DNA of 38,089 nucleotides from the NCBI GenBank assembly GCA_020059605.1, contig JAGVBT010000045.1:1-38089 (forward strand), given 5' to 3'. The notes beneath the pieces are model-generated. The model did no database searches, was not told where the DNA came from, and saw only the letters and a program-made list of their open reading frames with translations. Made by a program: the position numbers and the translations under genes. Positions 8,926-15,712 of the stretch are shown here, piece by piece (position 1 is the stretch's first letter; every line of letters begins with the position of its first letter). The DNA comes from Deltaproteobacteria bacterium. GTDB taxonomy: Bacteria > Desulfobacterota > BSN033 > UBA1163.

Positions 8926-10362
8926 CTAAAGCCGGTATAGTGCAGTATAACTGTGTTCAGGTTTTGCAACCCCGGTCTGGATGGCCGCTTCCCTCACGGC
9001 CTGGGCGACCCGTTCGGGGACCCTCTTGTTGAGGACGCCAGGGATGATATAATCCTCGCTCAATTCCTCCTCTGTCACCATTTGAGCAATTGCATCGGCT
9101 GCAGCAAACAACATCGGGTCATTGATCTCCCTGGCTTGACAATCCAGAACACCACGGAAAAGGCCGGGGAAACAGAGGACATTATTGATCTGATTGGGAT
9201 AATCCGATCGTCCGGTTACAATAATTCTCGCCAATCGCCCCACTTCCTCGGGCCTGATCTCAGGGTCGGGATTCGCCATGGCGAAGATAATCGGATGTTT
9301 TGCCATCTTCTTGATGTCACTCAGTTGAATGACGCCAGGTTGGGAAAGGCCAATAAACAGATCAGCCCCCTTTAAGGCCTTTGAGATAGGTCCGCGAATC
9401 CTCTCAGGATTCGTATTTTCTGCAATGAGCACCTTGATGGGATTCATGTTTTCCTTTCGACCCTTATAGAGAATGCCGCTTCGATCGGATCCAATAATTT
9501 GCTTCACTCCTGCAGAAGAGAGAAGTCGTATCGAAGCAATTCCGGCCGCGCCCAAACCACAGACCACGACTCGGATATCTTCCAACCTTTTATTGACAAC
9601 TTTCAAGGCATTGACCAAACCTGCCAGGATCACTACGGCTGTCCCATGTTGATCATCATGAAAGACAGGAATATCCAATTCATTTCTCAATCGTCTTTCG
9701 ATCTCAAAACAGCGAGGAGCAGAGATATCTTCCAGATTAATTCCGCCAAATCCGGGGGAGATCGACTTGATCACCGTGACGATTTGTTTCGGATCTTTCG
9801 TTCTTAGACAGATGGGAAAGGCATCGACCCCTCCAAACTCTTTAAAGAGCATGGATTTTCCTTCCATCACCGGCATCGCTGCCTCAGGGCCGATATCCCC
9901 CAGCCCGAGCACAGCCGTCCCGTCTGTCACCACGGCAATGGTATTCTTTTTGATGGTGAGATCATGCACCCTCTCTCGGTTTTCGTGAATGGCCATGCAG
10001 ACCCTTGCCACTCCTGGAGTGTAGACCATTGAAAGGTCTTCCCTTGAATTTAACGAGATTTTATTTTTAATCTCAATCTTTCCCCCTTGATGTATCATAA
10101 AGGTTCGATCGGTTACCTGGAGAACATTAGCGCCTCTGATCTGCTTTAGCTCTTCCACGACCTTCTGCCCCATCGGGACATCCGCTACACTCACAATGAT
10201 GTCCCGGATGGTCATATTCTTTTTAAATCCAACAATATCCACAGCGCCGATGTCTCCTCCTGCCCTGCCAATCATTGAGGTGACTTTGCCAAGCATTCCT
10301 GGTTTTGAAACAATCTCAAGCCGAATGATAATGCTATAACTTGGACTGGGAGTCTTAATCAT
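8926..10362 (-). CDS. ACT-domain NAD(P)-dependent malic enzyme
   Basis: 478 residues. An N-terminal ACT-like regulatory domain (YSIIIRLEIVSKPGMLGKV, about residues 8-80) precedes the malic enzyme core, which oxidatively decarboxylates malate to pyruvate. Core landmarks: VYTPGVARVC, PVMEGKSMLFKEFGGVDAFP with the catalytic Lys region, EDISAPRCFEIERRL, FHDDQHGTAVV with the metal-binding acids, and the NAD-binding VVCGLGAAGIASIRLL. The ATG at 10362 is preceded by the near-perfect GGAGGTGAAG; a TTG 12 bases further upstream lies in that ribosome site and is unlikely. The ACT domain suggests allosteric control by an amino acid. No partner gene is nearby. Confidence 0.93.
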   Translation of the reverse strand: MIKTPSPSYSIIIRLEIVSKPGMLGKVTSMIGRAGGDIGAVDIVGFKKNMTIRDIIVSVADVPMGQKVVEELKQIRGANVLQVTDRTFMIHQGGKIEIKNKISLNSREDLSMVYTPGVARVCMAIHENRERVHDLTIKKNTIAVVTDGTAVLGLGDIGPEAAMPVMEGKSMLFKEFGGVDAFPICLRTKDPKQIVTVIKSISPGFGGINLEDISAPRCFEIERRLRNELDIPVFHDDQHGTAVVILAGLVNALKVVNKRLEDIRVVVCGLGAAGIASIRLLSSAGVKQIIGSDRSGILYKGRKENMNPIKVLIAENTNPERIRGPISKALKGADLFIGLSQPGVIQLSDIKKMAKHPIIFAMANPDPEIRPEEVGRLARIIVTGRSDYPNQINNVLCFPGLFRGVLDCQAREINDPMLFAAADAIAQMVTEEELSEDYIIPGVLNKRVPERVAQAVREAAIQTGVAKPEHSYTALYRL

Positions 10363-10440
10363 CTTCACCTCCAATTCTTGAGTATATCAGGCCATTCTCA
10401 ATGGGAAAATTTATTACCATTTTAACAAATTCCCCATCAA

Positions 10441-10493
10441 TTGAAAACTCCTTGAAAATTACTTCTTTTTATTCTTTTAAGCCGGAACACATG
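10441..10493 (+). repeat. 53-base segment repeated upstream of lnt
   Basis: The stretch containing CTCCTTGAAAATTACTTC and ending in ATG at 10491 resembles 15664-15715, which ends at the likely lnt start codon; the two match at most positions with two single-base length differences. Here the ATG opens only a five-codon frame, so this copy leads nowhere. Confidence 0.5.
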
Positions 10494-10517
10494 AACAAAA
10501 TCGGATGAAATCGCTTC

Positions 10518-11306
10518 CTAAACCCAGCCTGCTCCTAATGCGATCGCCAGAAGAAGGAGCATGGCTCCGACCATCTGCTTGATGACGGACATCGTCAACT
10601 TTTTAATAAGGCGTGTCCCAAGGAAAGTTCCTAAAAAGGCGGCCAGGGTGGCTGTCGCTATAAGTTCCACCCCTCCATGGGCTGAAAGGGTTTCAAACTC
10701 TTTTGAGAAGAAAGAAAGGCCATAGACCCCGAGACGGGAAAAATCCACGAGGACGGCGCAAACGACCCCGGTGCCGATAAAGGCCTCTTTTCCGAGCCCT
10801 GCCTTGATCAGGAAAGCCGACCGCAGCGCTCCCTGATGGCCGGATAAGCCTCCAAAAAAACCGGAGAGCGCCCCGCCTAAAGGAAGATATTTGCGGGCAA
10901 AGGCCATCTTTTCGAAAAAGGGCAGAAGGTCAAACAGGGAGAAAAAGAAGATGAGAACGGCAATAACCATCTTAATGGGCGTCACCATTAACATCTTCGA
11001 ACCGATGGAATACCGGAGGATCGGAGCGAGGTCCGACAAAACGACGAGAAGATAAGCCCCGAAGAGGGCAAAGACGATGCCGGGTATGGCAAAGGCCAAG
11101 ACCACGCTCCTGTTCGCCTTCCTGCCCGGGAGGCTGACTTTAAACAGGTTATTGGCAAGGTGGACAACCGCCGTTGAGGCAATGGCGATTTCCAGAGGGA
11201 AAAAAATCGCGAAGACGGGCATCAGCAAGGTTCCCAGTCCGAAACCCGAGAAAAGAGTCAAAGCGGAAACGACAAGCGCCGCGAGTGAAACGATGATGTA
11301 TTCCAT
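10518..11306 (-). CDS. TauE/SafE family permease
   Basis: 262-residue membrane protein with about eight helices. It shows the two glycine-rich repeats of the family (GFGLGTLLMPVFAIFFPLEIA and GGLSGHQGALRSAFLIKAG) and the closing LGTFLGTRLIKKL. TauE/SafE proteins move sulfur-containing anions such as sulfite, sulfoacetate or thiosulfate; the cargo here could equally be a selenium anion, which is inference from the neighbours. I prefer the ATG at 11306 (GAGGG upstream, first helix starting at once). An in-frame TTG at 11363 with GAAGGAG would place the start just 9 bases after the desulfurase stop. Last gene of the minus-strand cluster containing the NifS-type desulfurase and a UGA-containing thioredoxin. 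Confidence 0.9.
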   Translation of the reverse strand: MEYIIVSLAALVVSALTLFSGFGLGTLLMPVFAIFFPLEIAIASTAVVHLANNLFKVSLPGRKANRSVVLAFAIPGIVFALFGAYLLVVLSDLAPILRYSIGSKMLMVTPIKMVIAVLIFFFSLFDLLPFFEKMAFARKYLPLGGALSGFFGGLSGHQGALRSAFLIKAGLGKEAFIGTGVVCAVLVDFSRLGVYGLSFFSKEFETLSAHGGVELIATATLAAFLGTFLGTRLIKKLTMSVIKQMVGAMLLLLAIALGAGWV

Positions 11307-11372
11307 AGGTCCCTCTTTTTTAACTCCTTGATGATGCGATTCATCCTTAAAATAACTCCCCAAAAAGCTCCT

Positions 11373-12512
11373 TCACCTTCTCCTTTGCCTGTTGAGGACT
11401 TCTTTGAGTCTTTCGGCCACCGCTTTTAATTCTACGATGGTTGTGGTCCGGCCGAGGCTGAACCGGATGGCCCCCATTCCGATTTCGGGAGGGATTCCCA
11501 TCGCTTTAAGAACAGGAGACAATTCAACCGAGCCGGAATGGCATGCTGCACCAGTGGAGGCGGCTACGCCATCCAATCGGGCCAGAATTTCTGACCCGAC
11601 TCTTCCAGCAAAACTTATATTGAGCGTATTGGGGAGCCGGTGGGCAGGATGCCCATTGAGAACGACTTCTCCGCCGAAGTTTCCTTGAAGCATTTCCCAG
11701 AACCGGTCCCTTAGTTCAAGGATTCCGGGATCACCAAGATATTTCTTTGCAATTTCACAGGCTTTTCCGAGCCCAACGATCAAAAGGATATTTTCCGTTC
11801 CCGCCCGTCTTCCTGATTCATGGCCTGCGCCGTGAATGAAAGGTTCGATAGGAGTCCCCTCGCGGATATATAAAGCGCCCACACCTTTGGGGGCATAGAG
11901 TTTATGGCCGGCGACGGATAATAAATCTACTCCAAGTTCATCAACTTTTGTCTCGATTTTTCCCACAGATTGGGCGGCATCCGTGTGGAAAAGAATCCCA
12001 TGGCGCTTTGCCATCTTTGAAATCTCTTCAATCGGTTGGATCGTTCCAACTTCGTTATTGGCATGCATCAAACTGATGAGAATTGTTTTTGAAGTAATGG
12101 CTTTTCCAATCTCTTCAGGGTCAACTCTTCCGTAACGATCCACGCCGACATAAGTAATCTCCGCCCCAAGTTTTTCGAGAAAGCGGCATGGATTGATCAC
12201 GGCCGGATGTTCGATCTGAGTGGTGATGATATGGTTTCCCTTCTCTTTCAAAGCAAAGAAAGTCCCTTTAATAGCGTGGTTATTGGACTCGCTCCCCCCG
12301 CTGGTGAAGACAATCTCGCCCGGAGCGCATCCGAGGAGCTCTGCAACCTGTCGCCGTGCCTGCTCGATTGCTTCCTTGGCAGGCTCTCCTGCCCAGTGAT
12401 GGCTTGAAGGGTTGCCATAATGCCGGGAGAGAAAAGGGTTCATCGTTTCTGCCACTTCAGGAGCAATGGAGGTGCTGGCATTGAAATCAAGATAAATCTG
12501 TTCTGTTTTCAT
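11373..12512 (-). CDS. NifS-type cysteine desulfurase
   Basis: 379-residue PLP enzyme that removes sulfur (or, in some members, selenium) from cysteine or selenocysteine. The N-terminus IYLDFNASTSIAPEV is typical of NifS/IscS. The PLP lysine lies in SVAGHKLYAPKG (Lys about 204) and the sulfur-accepting Cys in STGAACHSGSVELS (Cys about 324), on the short loop of the group I type. The ATG has AAGGAG six bases upstream and lies 12 bases after the UGA-thioredoxin stop, so the two are co-transcribed and probably coupled. No IscU or NifU gene is adjacent, which argues against a housekeeping iron-sulfur operon and for a dedicated sulfur or selenium delivery role (inference). Confidence 0.94.
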   Translation of the reverse strand: MKTEQIYLDFNASTSIAPEVAETMNPFLSRHYGNPSSHHWAGEPAKEAIEQARRQVAELLGCAPGEIVFTSGGSESNNHAIKGTFFALKEKGNHIITTQIEHPAVINPCRFLEKLGAEITYVGVDRYGRVDPEEIGKAITSKTILISLMHANNEVGTIQPIEEISKMAKRHGILFHTDAAQSVGKIETKVDELGVDLLSVAGHKLYAPKGVGALYIREGTPIEPFIHGAGHESGRRAGTENILLIVGLGKACEIAKKYLGDPGILELRDRFWEMLQGNFGGEVVLNGHPAHRLPNTLNISFAGRVGSEILARLDGVAASTGAACHSGSVELSPVLKAMGIPPEIGMGAIRFSLGRTTTIVELKAVAERLKEVLNRQRRR

Positions 12513-12524
12513 AAATCTCCTTAC

Positions 12525-12971
12525 TTAAATCCCATTCTGAAGGTACCCTTGCAGAAGCAGATTCAGATGATCCTGATCGAATTTCTCGTCAGAAAGTCGA
12601 AGTATGAAATCTTTGCCAATAAATACATGATAGGGAACCGACCCATTTCCAAATTTCTTATAAATCTCCCCATCAGGGTCAATGATCACTGGATAGGTCA
12701 ATCGATGCTGAAATGACCATGAAGAGGCCTTTTCAGCATCCTCCTGAACACCGATAGCCAAAACCTTCAACCCTTTATCTTTGAATTTCTGCCAGATATC
12801 TTTTTCGACGACAGGAGCCTCCTGCTGGCATCGTACTCAGAGGGTTTTCCAGAATACCAACAAAATCGGAGAGCCTTCTAAGCTTGATAAAGATATATGG
12901 CCATCAATGGGAAAATCCTCAGCCCTTTGACCGTTTTTCAGCATATTTGTTTGGTTATCAAAAACTTTCAT
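12525..12971 (-). CDS. Thioredoxin-like selenoprotein (UxxC), UGA decoded as Sec at codon 45
   Basis: Reading from the ATG at 12971 (AAGGAG upstream) gives 148 residues with one internal TGA at 12839-12837. The product is a TlpA/AhpC-TSA-type redoxin: NGQRAEDFPIDG, then SLSSLEGSPILLVFWKTL, then U-V-R-C, then QQEAPVVEKDIW, LKVLAIGVQED, YPVIIDPDGEIYKKFG and the cis-Pro motif GSVPYHVFIGKD. The TGA falls exactly on the first Cys of the expected CxxC, with the second Cys retained. A conventional gene caller would report only the 81 residues from 12770. A short hairpin follows the TGA (12824-12812). It lies between a membrane protein (11 bases) and NifS (12 bases). A nonsense-mutated pseudogene is the alternative, but the intact downstream frame and a second such case at 29678-30247 argue for Sec. 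Confidence 0.85.
12812..12824 (-). promoter_or_regulatory. Candidate bacterial SECIS hairpin
   Basis: In the mRNA, CAGGA-GGC-TCCTG forms a five-pair stem (extendable by a G-U pair) with a three-base loop beginning with G, 17 bases after the UGA. That spacing and a G at the loop start meet the usual loose rules for bacterial SECIS elements. The stem is short, so this is supportive rather than decisive. Confidence 0.5.
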
Positions 12972-12982
12972 ATGTTCTCCTT

Positions 12983-13573
12983 TCAAAACCATCCCCGTGG
13001 GATCGGGACTTTATAGGTCCTCCAGGCAAATAGGGCAGACAGACAGATGAAAATGAAAAGTGTCAAGGGACTCAAGCCGAGGGTCAACCGGGCTCCGGCG
13101 AGCAGGGAGGTGAGGACGAGAAAGAGACAGATGCCTGAAAATCTTTTCCTTCTCATCCGGAGGTTGATCAACTTAGGTCTCATCTCCTCTGAGAGAAGGC
13201 TGTCTGGTTTTAAAGTGGATAAAATCGTTTCGATCTTCGGTTGCACACCAAAATGGATATAAGAGAGAAAACTGACGAGGAGAATAAATGACCCACCTTT
13301 TATCGCAAGCGTCCAATCTAAAATGAGGGAGGACCATCTAAAACCAGTGATCCATATGAGAAGGAGGCCAGTGATGAGAATGACCACAAGGTAGGCGTAA
13401 CATCGGATGGGTTGCCTCTTGATAATGTTCTCCATATAACGGTCAGTATTATAACCAGGCGGAATTCCAAACCTCGCCCTCTCGTTGACGATGATCAACA
13501 TATAGAGAGGAGCGGCCATAAAGAGGGTCGCTATGAGATGGATTGCTAAAATGATCGATCTCCATTCTTCCAT
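12983..13573 (-). CDS. Four- to five-helix membrane protein, CopD/DUF2269-like
   Basis: 196 residues, mostly membrane helices: IILAIHLIATLFMAAPLYML, YLVVILITGLLLIWI, LAIKGGSFILLVSFLSYI, ICLFLVLTSLLAGARL and LTLFIFICLSALFAW. The layout and the His in the first helix recall DUF2269/CopD-type proteins, some of which may bind heme; I cannot confirm the family from sequence alone. The ATG has GGAGGAAGG upstream, and a perfect TTGAT-N4-ATCAA box is centred about 50 bases before it. The stop is 11 bases before the UGA-thioredoxin start, so it may pass electrons to, or anchor, that protein (inference). Resembles the membrane part of the 37055-37969 protein in general plan. Confidence 0.7.
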   Translation of the reverse strand: MEEWRSIILAIHLIATLFMAAPLYMLIIVNERARFGIPPGYNTDRYMENIIKRQPIRCYAYLVVILITGLLLIWITGFRWSSLILDWTLAIKGGSFILLVSFLSYIHFGVQPKIETILSTLKPDSLLSEEMRPKLINLRMRRKRFSGICLFLVLTSLLAGARLTLGLSPLTLFIFICLSALFAWRTYKVPIPRGWF

Positions 13574-13591
13574 TTTCCTTCCTCCTTTTTT

Positions 13592-13630
13592 AGTTTAATC
13601 TTGATTTAAAAAAGATTTGATTTAGATCAA
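13592..13630 (-). promoter_or_regulatory. FNR-type box and -10 upstream of the membrane protein/selenothioredoxin genes
   Basis: 13617-13630 reads TTGAT-CTAA-ATCAA on the minus strand, a perfect FNR consensus. A TAAACT hexamer at 13597-13592 lies where a -10 would fall if the box is centred near -41.5, the class II activator position. This would start a transcript covering the membrane protein, the selenothioredoxin, NifS and TauE under low oxygen. Confidence 0.6.
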
Positions 13631-13657
13631 TTTTTTCATCGAAGATGGTATTTGAAT

Positions 13658-14182
13658 TTATTTTCGGATTAATTCGGTTTCGAGTTTTATCGGATTGACG
13701 AGACAATAGACTCCTGGACATCTTTCATGGGCCAACTTTTCAAGTTCGTTTAACTGCTCCTCTTTCGCATCGCTTTTCACAGTGGTGATGATTTTGACCC
13801 TTTCTACAATTGGGTTATCTGTCAGCCCCAAGGTTTTGCTGAGATCAGTGAAATTTTCTGCCGAAACCCTGAGGTCATGGATTTTAATTCCCATCATCGT
13901 AGCCATTGACATGAAAGTGCCAGCAAAACAGGCCGCAAGACCAAAAAGACAATATTGAATCGGATCGGGTGCTAAACCTTCTCCTCCCATAAAAGGAGCA
14001 AAGTCTGCTCGGAGAATGGTTCCCCTTGGGGGATGATGAACCTCTGACTCAATCTGAGGTTTTCCTTCATCGAAGTTCCATGAACATTCAATTTTTTTGC
14101 TCTTTTTGGCTTTTGAGTGATCGCTTTTGACCTCCTCTATAAAAATTTTTAGTTCTCCAAGATTCAGGTGATTCAAAGCCAT
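13658..14182 (-). CDS. OsmC-family protein
   Basis: 174 residues. OsmC/Ohr proteins use a pair of cysteines to reduce organic hydroperoxides. Here the first Cys lies in LAACFAGTFMSMA and the second in ERCPGVYCLVNPI, with PDPIQYCLFGLAAC as the family helix. An N-terminal extension of about 30 residues rich in Lys precedes the domain. The ATG has AAAGGAGGGATCAG upstream. Between an ArsR regulator (51 bases upstream) and the membrane protein/selenothioredoxin pair, it probably handles hydroperoxides, or reactive sulfur or selenium species, in the same stress response (inference). Confidence 0.9.
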   Translation of the reverse strand: MALNHLNLGELKIFIEEVKSDHSKAKKSKKIECSWNFDEGKPQIESEVHHPPRGTILRADFAPFMGGEGLAPDPIQYCLFGLAACFAGTFMSMATMMGIKIHDLRVSAENFTDLSKTLGLTDNPIVERVKIITTVKSDAKEEQLNELEKLAHERCPGVYCLVNPIKLETELIRK

Positions 14183-14233
14183 ATCTGATCCCTCCTTTGT
14201 TTATAACTTATTAATAATATTTATGAATTAATT

Positions 14234-14560
14234 TCATTTAATACGCCTAATGCTGGCAACCATCTTTCCTTTCTCTTGAAGTTGTTCCAACAGGATTTCA
14301 CGCATTAAATCACAGGCCTGGATGATTTTTGAATTCGATATACGATAATAAATATTCACTCCTTCCCGTCTACTGAAAACCACCCCCTTCGATTTCAATA
14401 CGCTCATATGTTGAGAGAGATTGGCCTTACTAAGGCCAATCCTCTCGATCAACTCGCTGGCCTTCATTTCTTTGTCCCTTAACGTATTTAATATCTCCAA
14501 TCGCTTGGCATTTGAAAAAACCTTACAGACATCTGCGTGAAGTTCAAAAATCTTTTCCAT
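14234..14560 (-). CDS. ArsR-family transcriptional regulator with two cysteines
   Basis: 108-residue winged-helix repressor: KRLEILNTLRDKEMKASELI, then the recognition helix LSKANLSQHMSVLKSKGVV and the wing RREGVNIYYRIS. Cys12 (HADVCKVF) and Cys83 (IIQACDLMRE) fall in the first and last helices. These are not the classic CxC metal site; a pair of distant Cys is what redox or persulfide sensors of this family use, so a thiol-based sensor is plausible (inference). The ATG at 14560 has AAGGGGG upstream; an upstream start at 14593 lacks support. It lies between a polyferredoxin-like gene and OsmC in a same-strand run and probably autoregulates the cluster. Confidence 0.9.
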   Translation of the reverse strand: MEKIFELHADVCKVFSNAKRLEILNTLRDKEMKASELIERIGLSKANLSQHMSVLKSKGVVFSRREGVNIYYRISNSKIIQACDLMREILLEQLQEKGKMVASIRRIK

Positions 14561-14605
14561 TTGGTTCCCCCTTAGCTTCGGCTGTGCCGGCAAATTAATA
14601 TTAAA

Positions 14606-15313
14606 TCAAGCATTTGAATTTCGAGCTTTGACATTTGACATTTCTTTAAAAGCCAATGCCTTTTGTGGACACGCCTCAATACAGAGCCCACATTTCAGAC
14701 AGTCCCATTCTGGAATAATAACTGCCTTTCCATTCTCAAGTCGATATTGCCAACGCTTGATCTGGATGGGACATACTGTGTCACATTTCTTACACTCATT
14801 GCATTTTGAGCTGATCGTCAAAGGATACCTTCCTCTTCCCAACCAATTACCCATTGTTCCAACGGGACAATAGGTGCACCAATTTCGGTGATGGGTTTGA
14901 ATTCCAAGGACAATTCCAACCACTGTCGTCACGGTCAGCATCATGACAAAGACCCCACCCATCCCATCTATACTTGGCCATACCCGTGGAAGCTGGGTGA
15001 CCAAAACTGTCATTAGGACCATCATAATGAAGATTCTAAATTTCAAACTTCGGAAAAGCAGGGGGATATTCCTCTTCAAGCTGATTCGACTTAAAAGCAG
15101 ATCCCATGAACTACCCCGTGGACACAACCAATCACACCAGTATCTCCCCTTAAAGATGGCTATTCCCATTCCGGCGATCATGCAAAAAGGCAAGAAATAC
15201 CCAAGGATGGGAAATCGCCATCCTCCGATCACGGCGATGGGCAAAATCCAGAAAAACCAAAATTGCCGCGATGCTCTCTTTTTAATAGCAAGGGCTAATG
15301 GATCCATCTTCAT
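14606..15313 (-). CDS. NapH/CcoG-like membrane 4Fe-4S protein
   Basis: 235 residues: membrane helices near the N-terminus, a first Cys group in YWCDWLCPRGSSWDLL, helices around residues 85-140, a CTYCPVGTMG motif, and a C-terminal pair of 4Fe-4S ferredoxin motifs (CNECKKCDTVCPIQIKR and CLKCGLCIEACPQKALAF). This is the NapH/CcoG/RdxA plan, a quinol-side electron carrier or copper/redox assembly factor. First gene of the minus-strand cluster, with a plausible promoter upstream. It may supply reducing power to the thiol chemistry encoded downstream (inference). ATGs at 15313 and 15307 are both possible; GGGAGAG favours either. Confidence 0.9.
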   Translation of the reverse strand: MKMDPLALAIKKRASRQFWFFWILPIAVIGGWRFPILGYFLPFCMIAGMGIAIFKGRYWCDWLCPRGSSWDLLLSRISLKRNIPLLFRSLKFRIFIMMVLMTVLVTQLPRVWPSIDGMGGVFVMMLTVTTVVGIVLGIQTHHRNWCTYCPVGTMGNWLGRGRYPLTISSKCNECKKCDTVCPIQIKRWQYRLENGKAVIIPEWDCLKCGLCIEACPQKALAFKEMSNVKARNSNA

Positions 15314-15357
15314 ACTCTCCCACTTGTTTAGAATATGTAGTGTTAATAACTTTCTAA

Positions 15358-15386
15358 ACTCTAGTATAATAAAATTGATCTGTCAA
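15358..15386 (-). promoter_or_regulatory. Promoter for the ArsR/selenothioredoxin cluster
   Basis: On the minus strand, TTGACA (15386-15381), a 17-base spacer and TAGAGT (15363-15358) form a sigma70-like promoter about 50 bases before the first gene. A GTTATTAAC inverted repeat (15350-15342) at the expected transcription start could be an ArsR operator. Not tested. Confidence 0.5.
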
Positions 15387-15426
15387 GACTTTTTTAAAAT
15401 CTTGTTTTAGCAAAAAAAGTAAAGAA

Positions 15427-15497
15427 CCCCGCCCACATAAGGGTGGGGCTTAAAAACCCAAATTCTTAAAACCAAGATCCCGAAACAAGTTCGGGAT
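15427..15497. repeat. Hairpins in divergent intergenic region
   Basis: The 400-base gap between the polyferredoxin-like gene and lnt has no gene. It contains CCCCGCCC-ACATAA-GGGTGGGG (15427-15448) and ATCCCGAA-ACAAG-TTCGGGAT (15477-15497), both stable hairpins. The second is the kind of sequence scattered through genomes as an intergenic repeat. Neither has a T-run suited to a terminator on the plus strand. Confidence 0.6.
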
Positions 15498-15712
15498 GAC
15501 AAAAAACGAGAACCAAACCCAGTTGTCATGCTTCGTTTCAGCATCTGATTTAGTTTTTTTCTGCCTTCCGCAGATACACCTTCCATCCCCCCCCCACAGG
15601 AAGGGGTTTTCAGGTGTGATCTTAATAAATCATCGGTATGACCATTTAAAAATCTTCTTTAAAGTTCAAAACTTCCTTGAAAATTACCATTTTATTCTTT
15701 AAGATGGAAACC

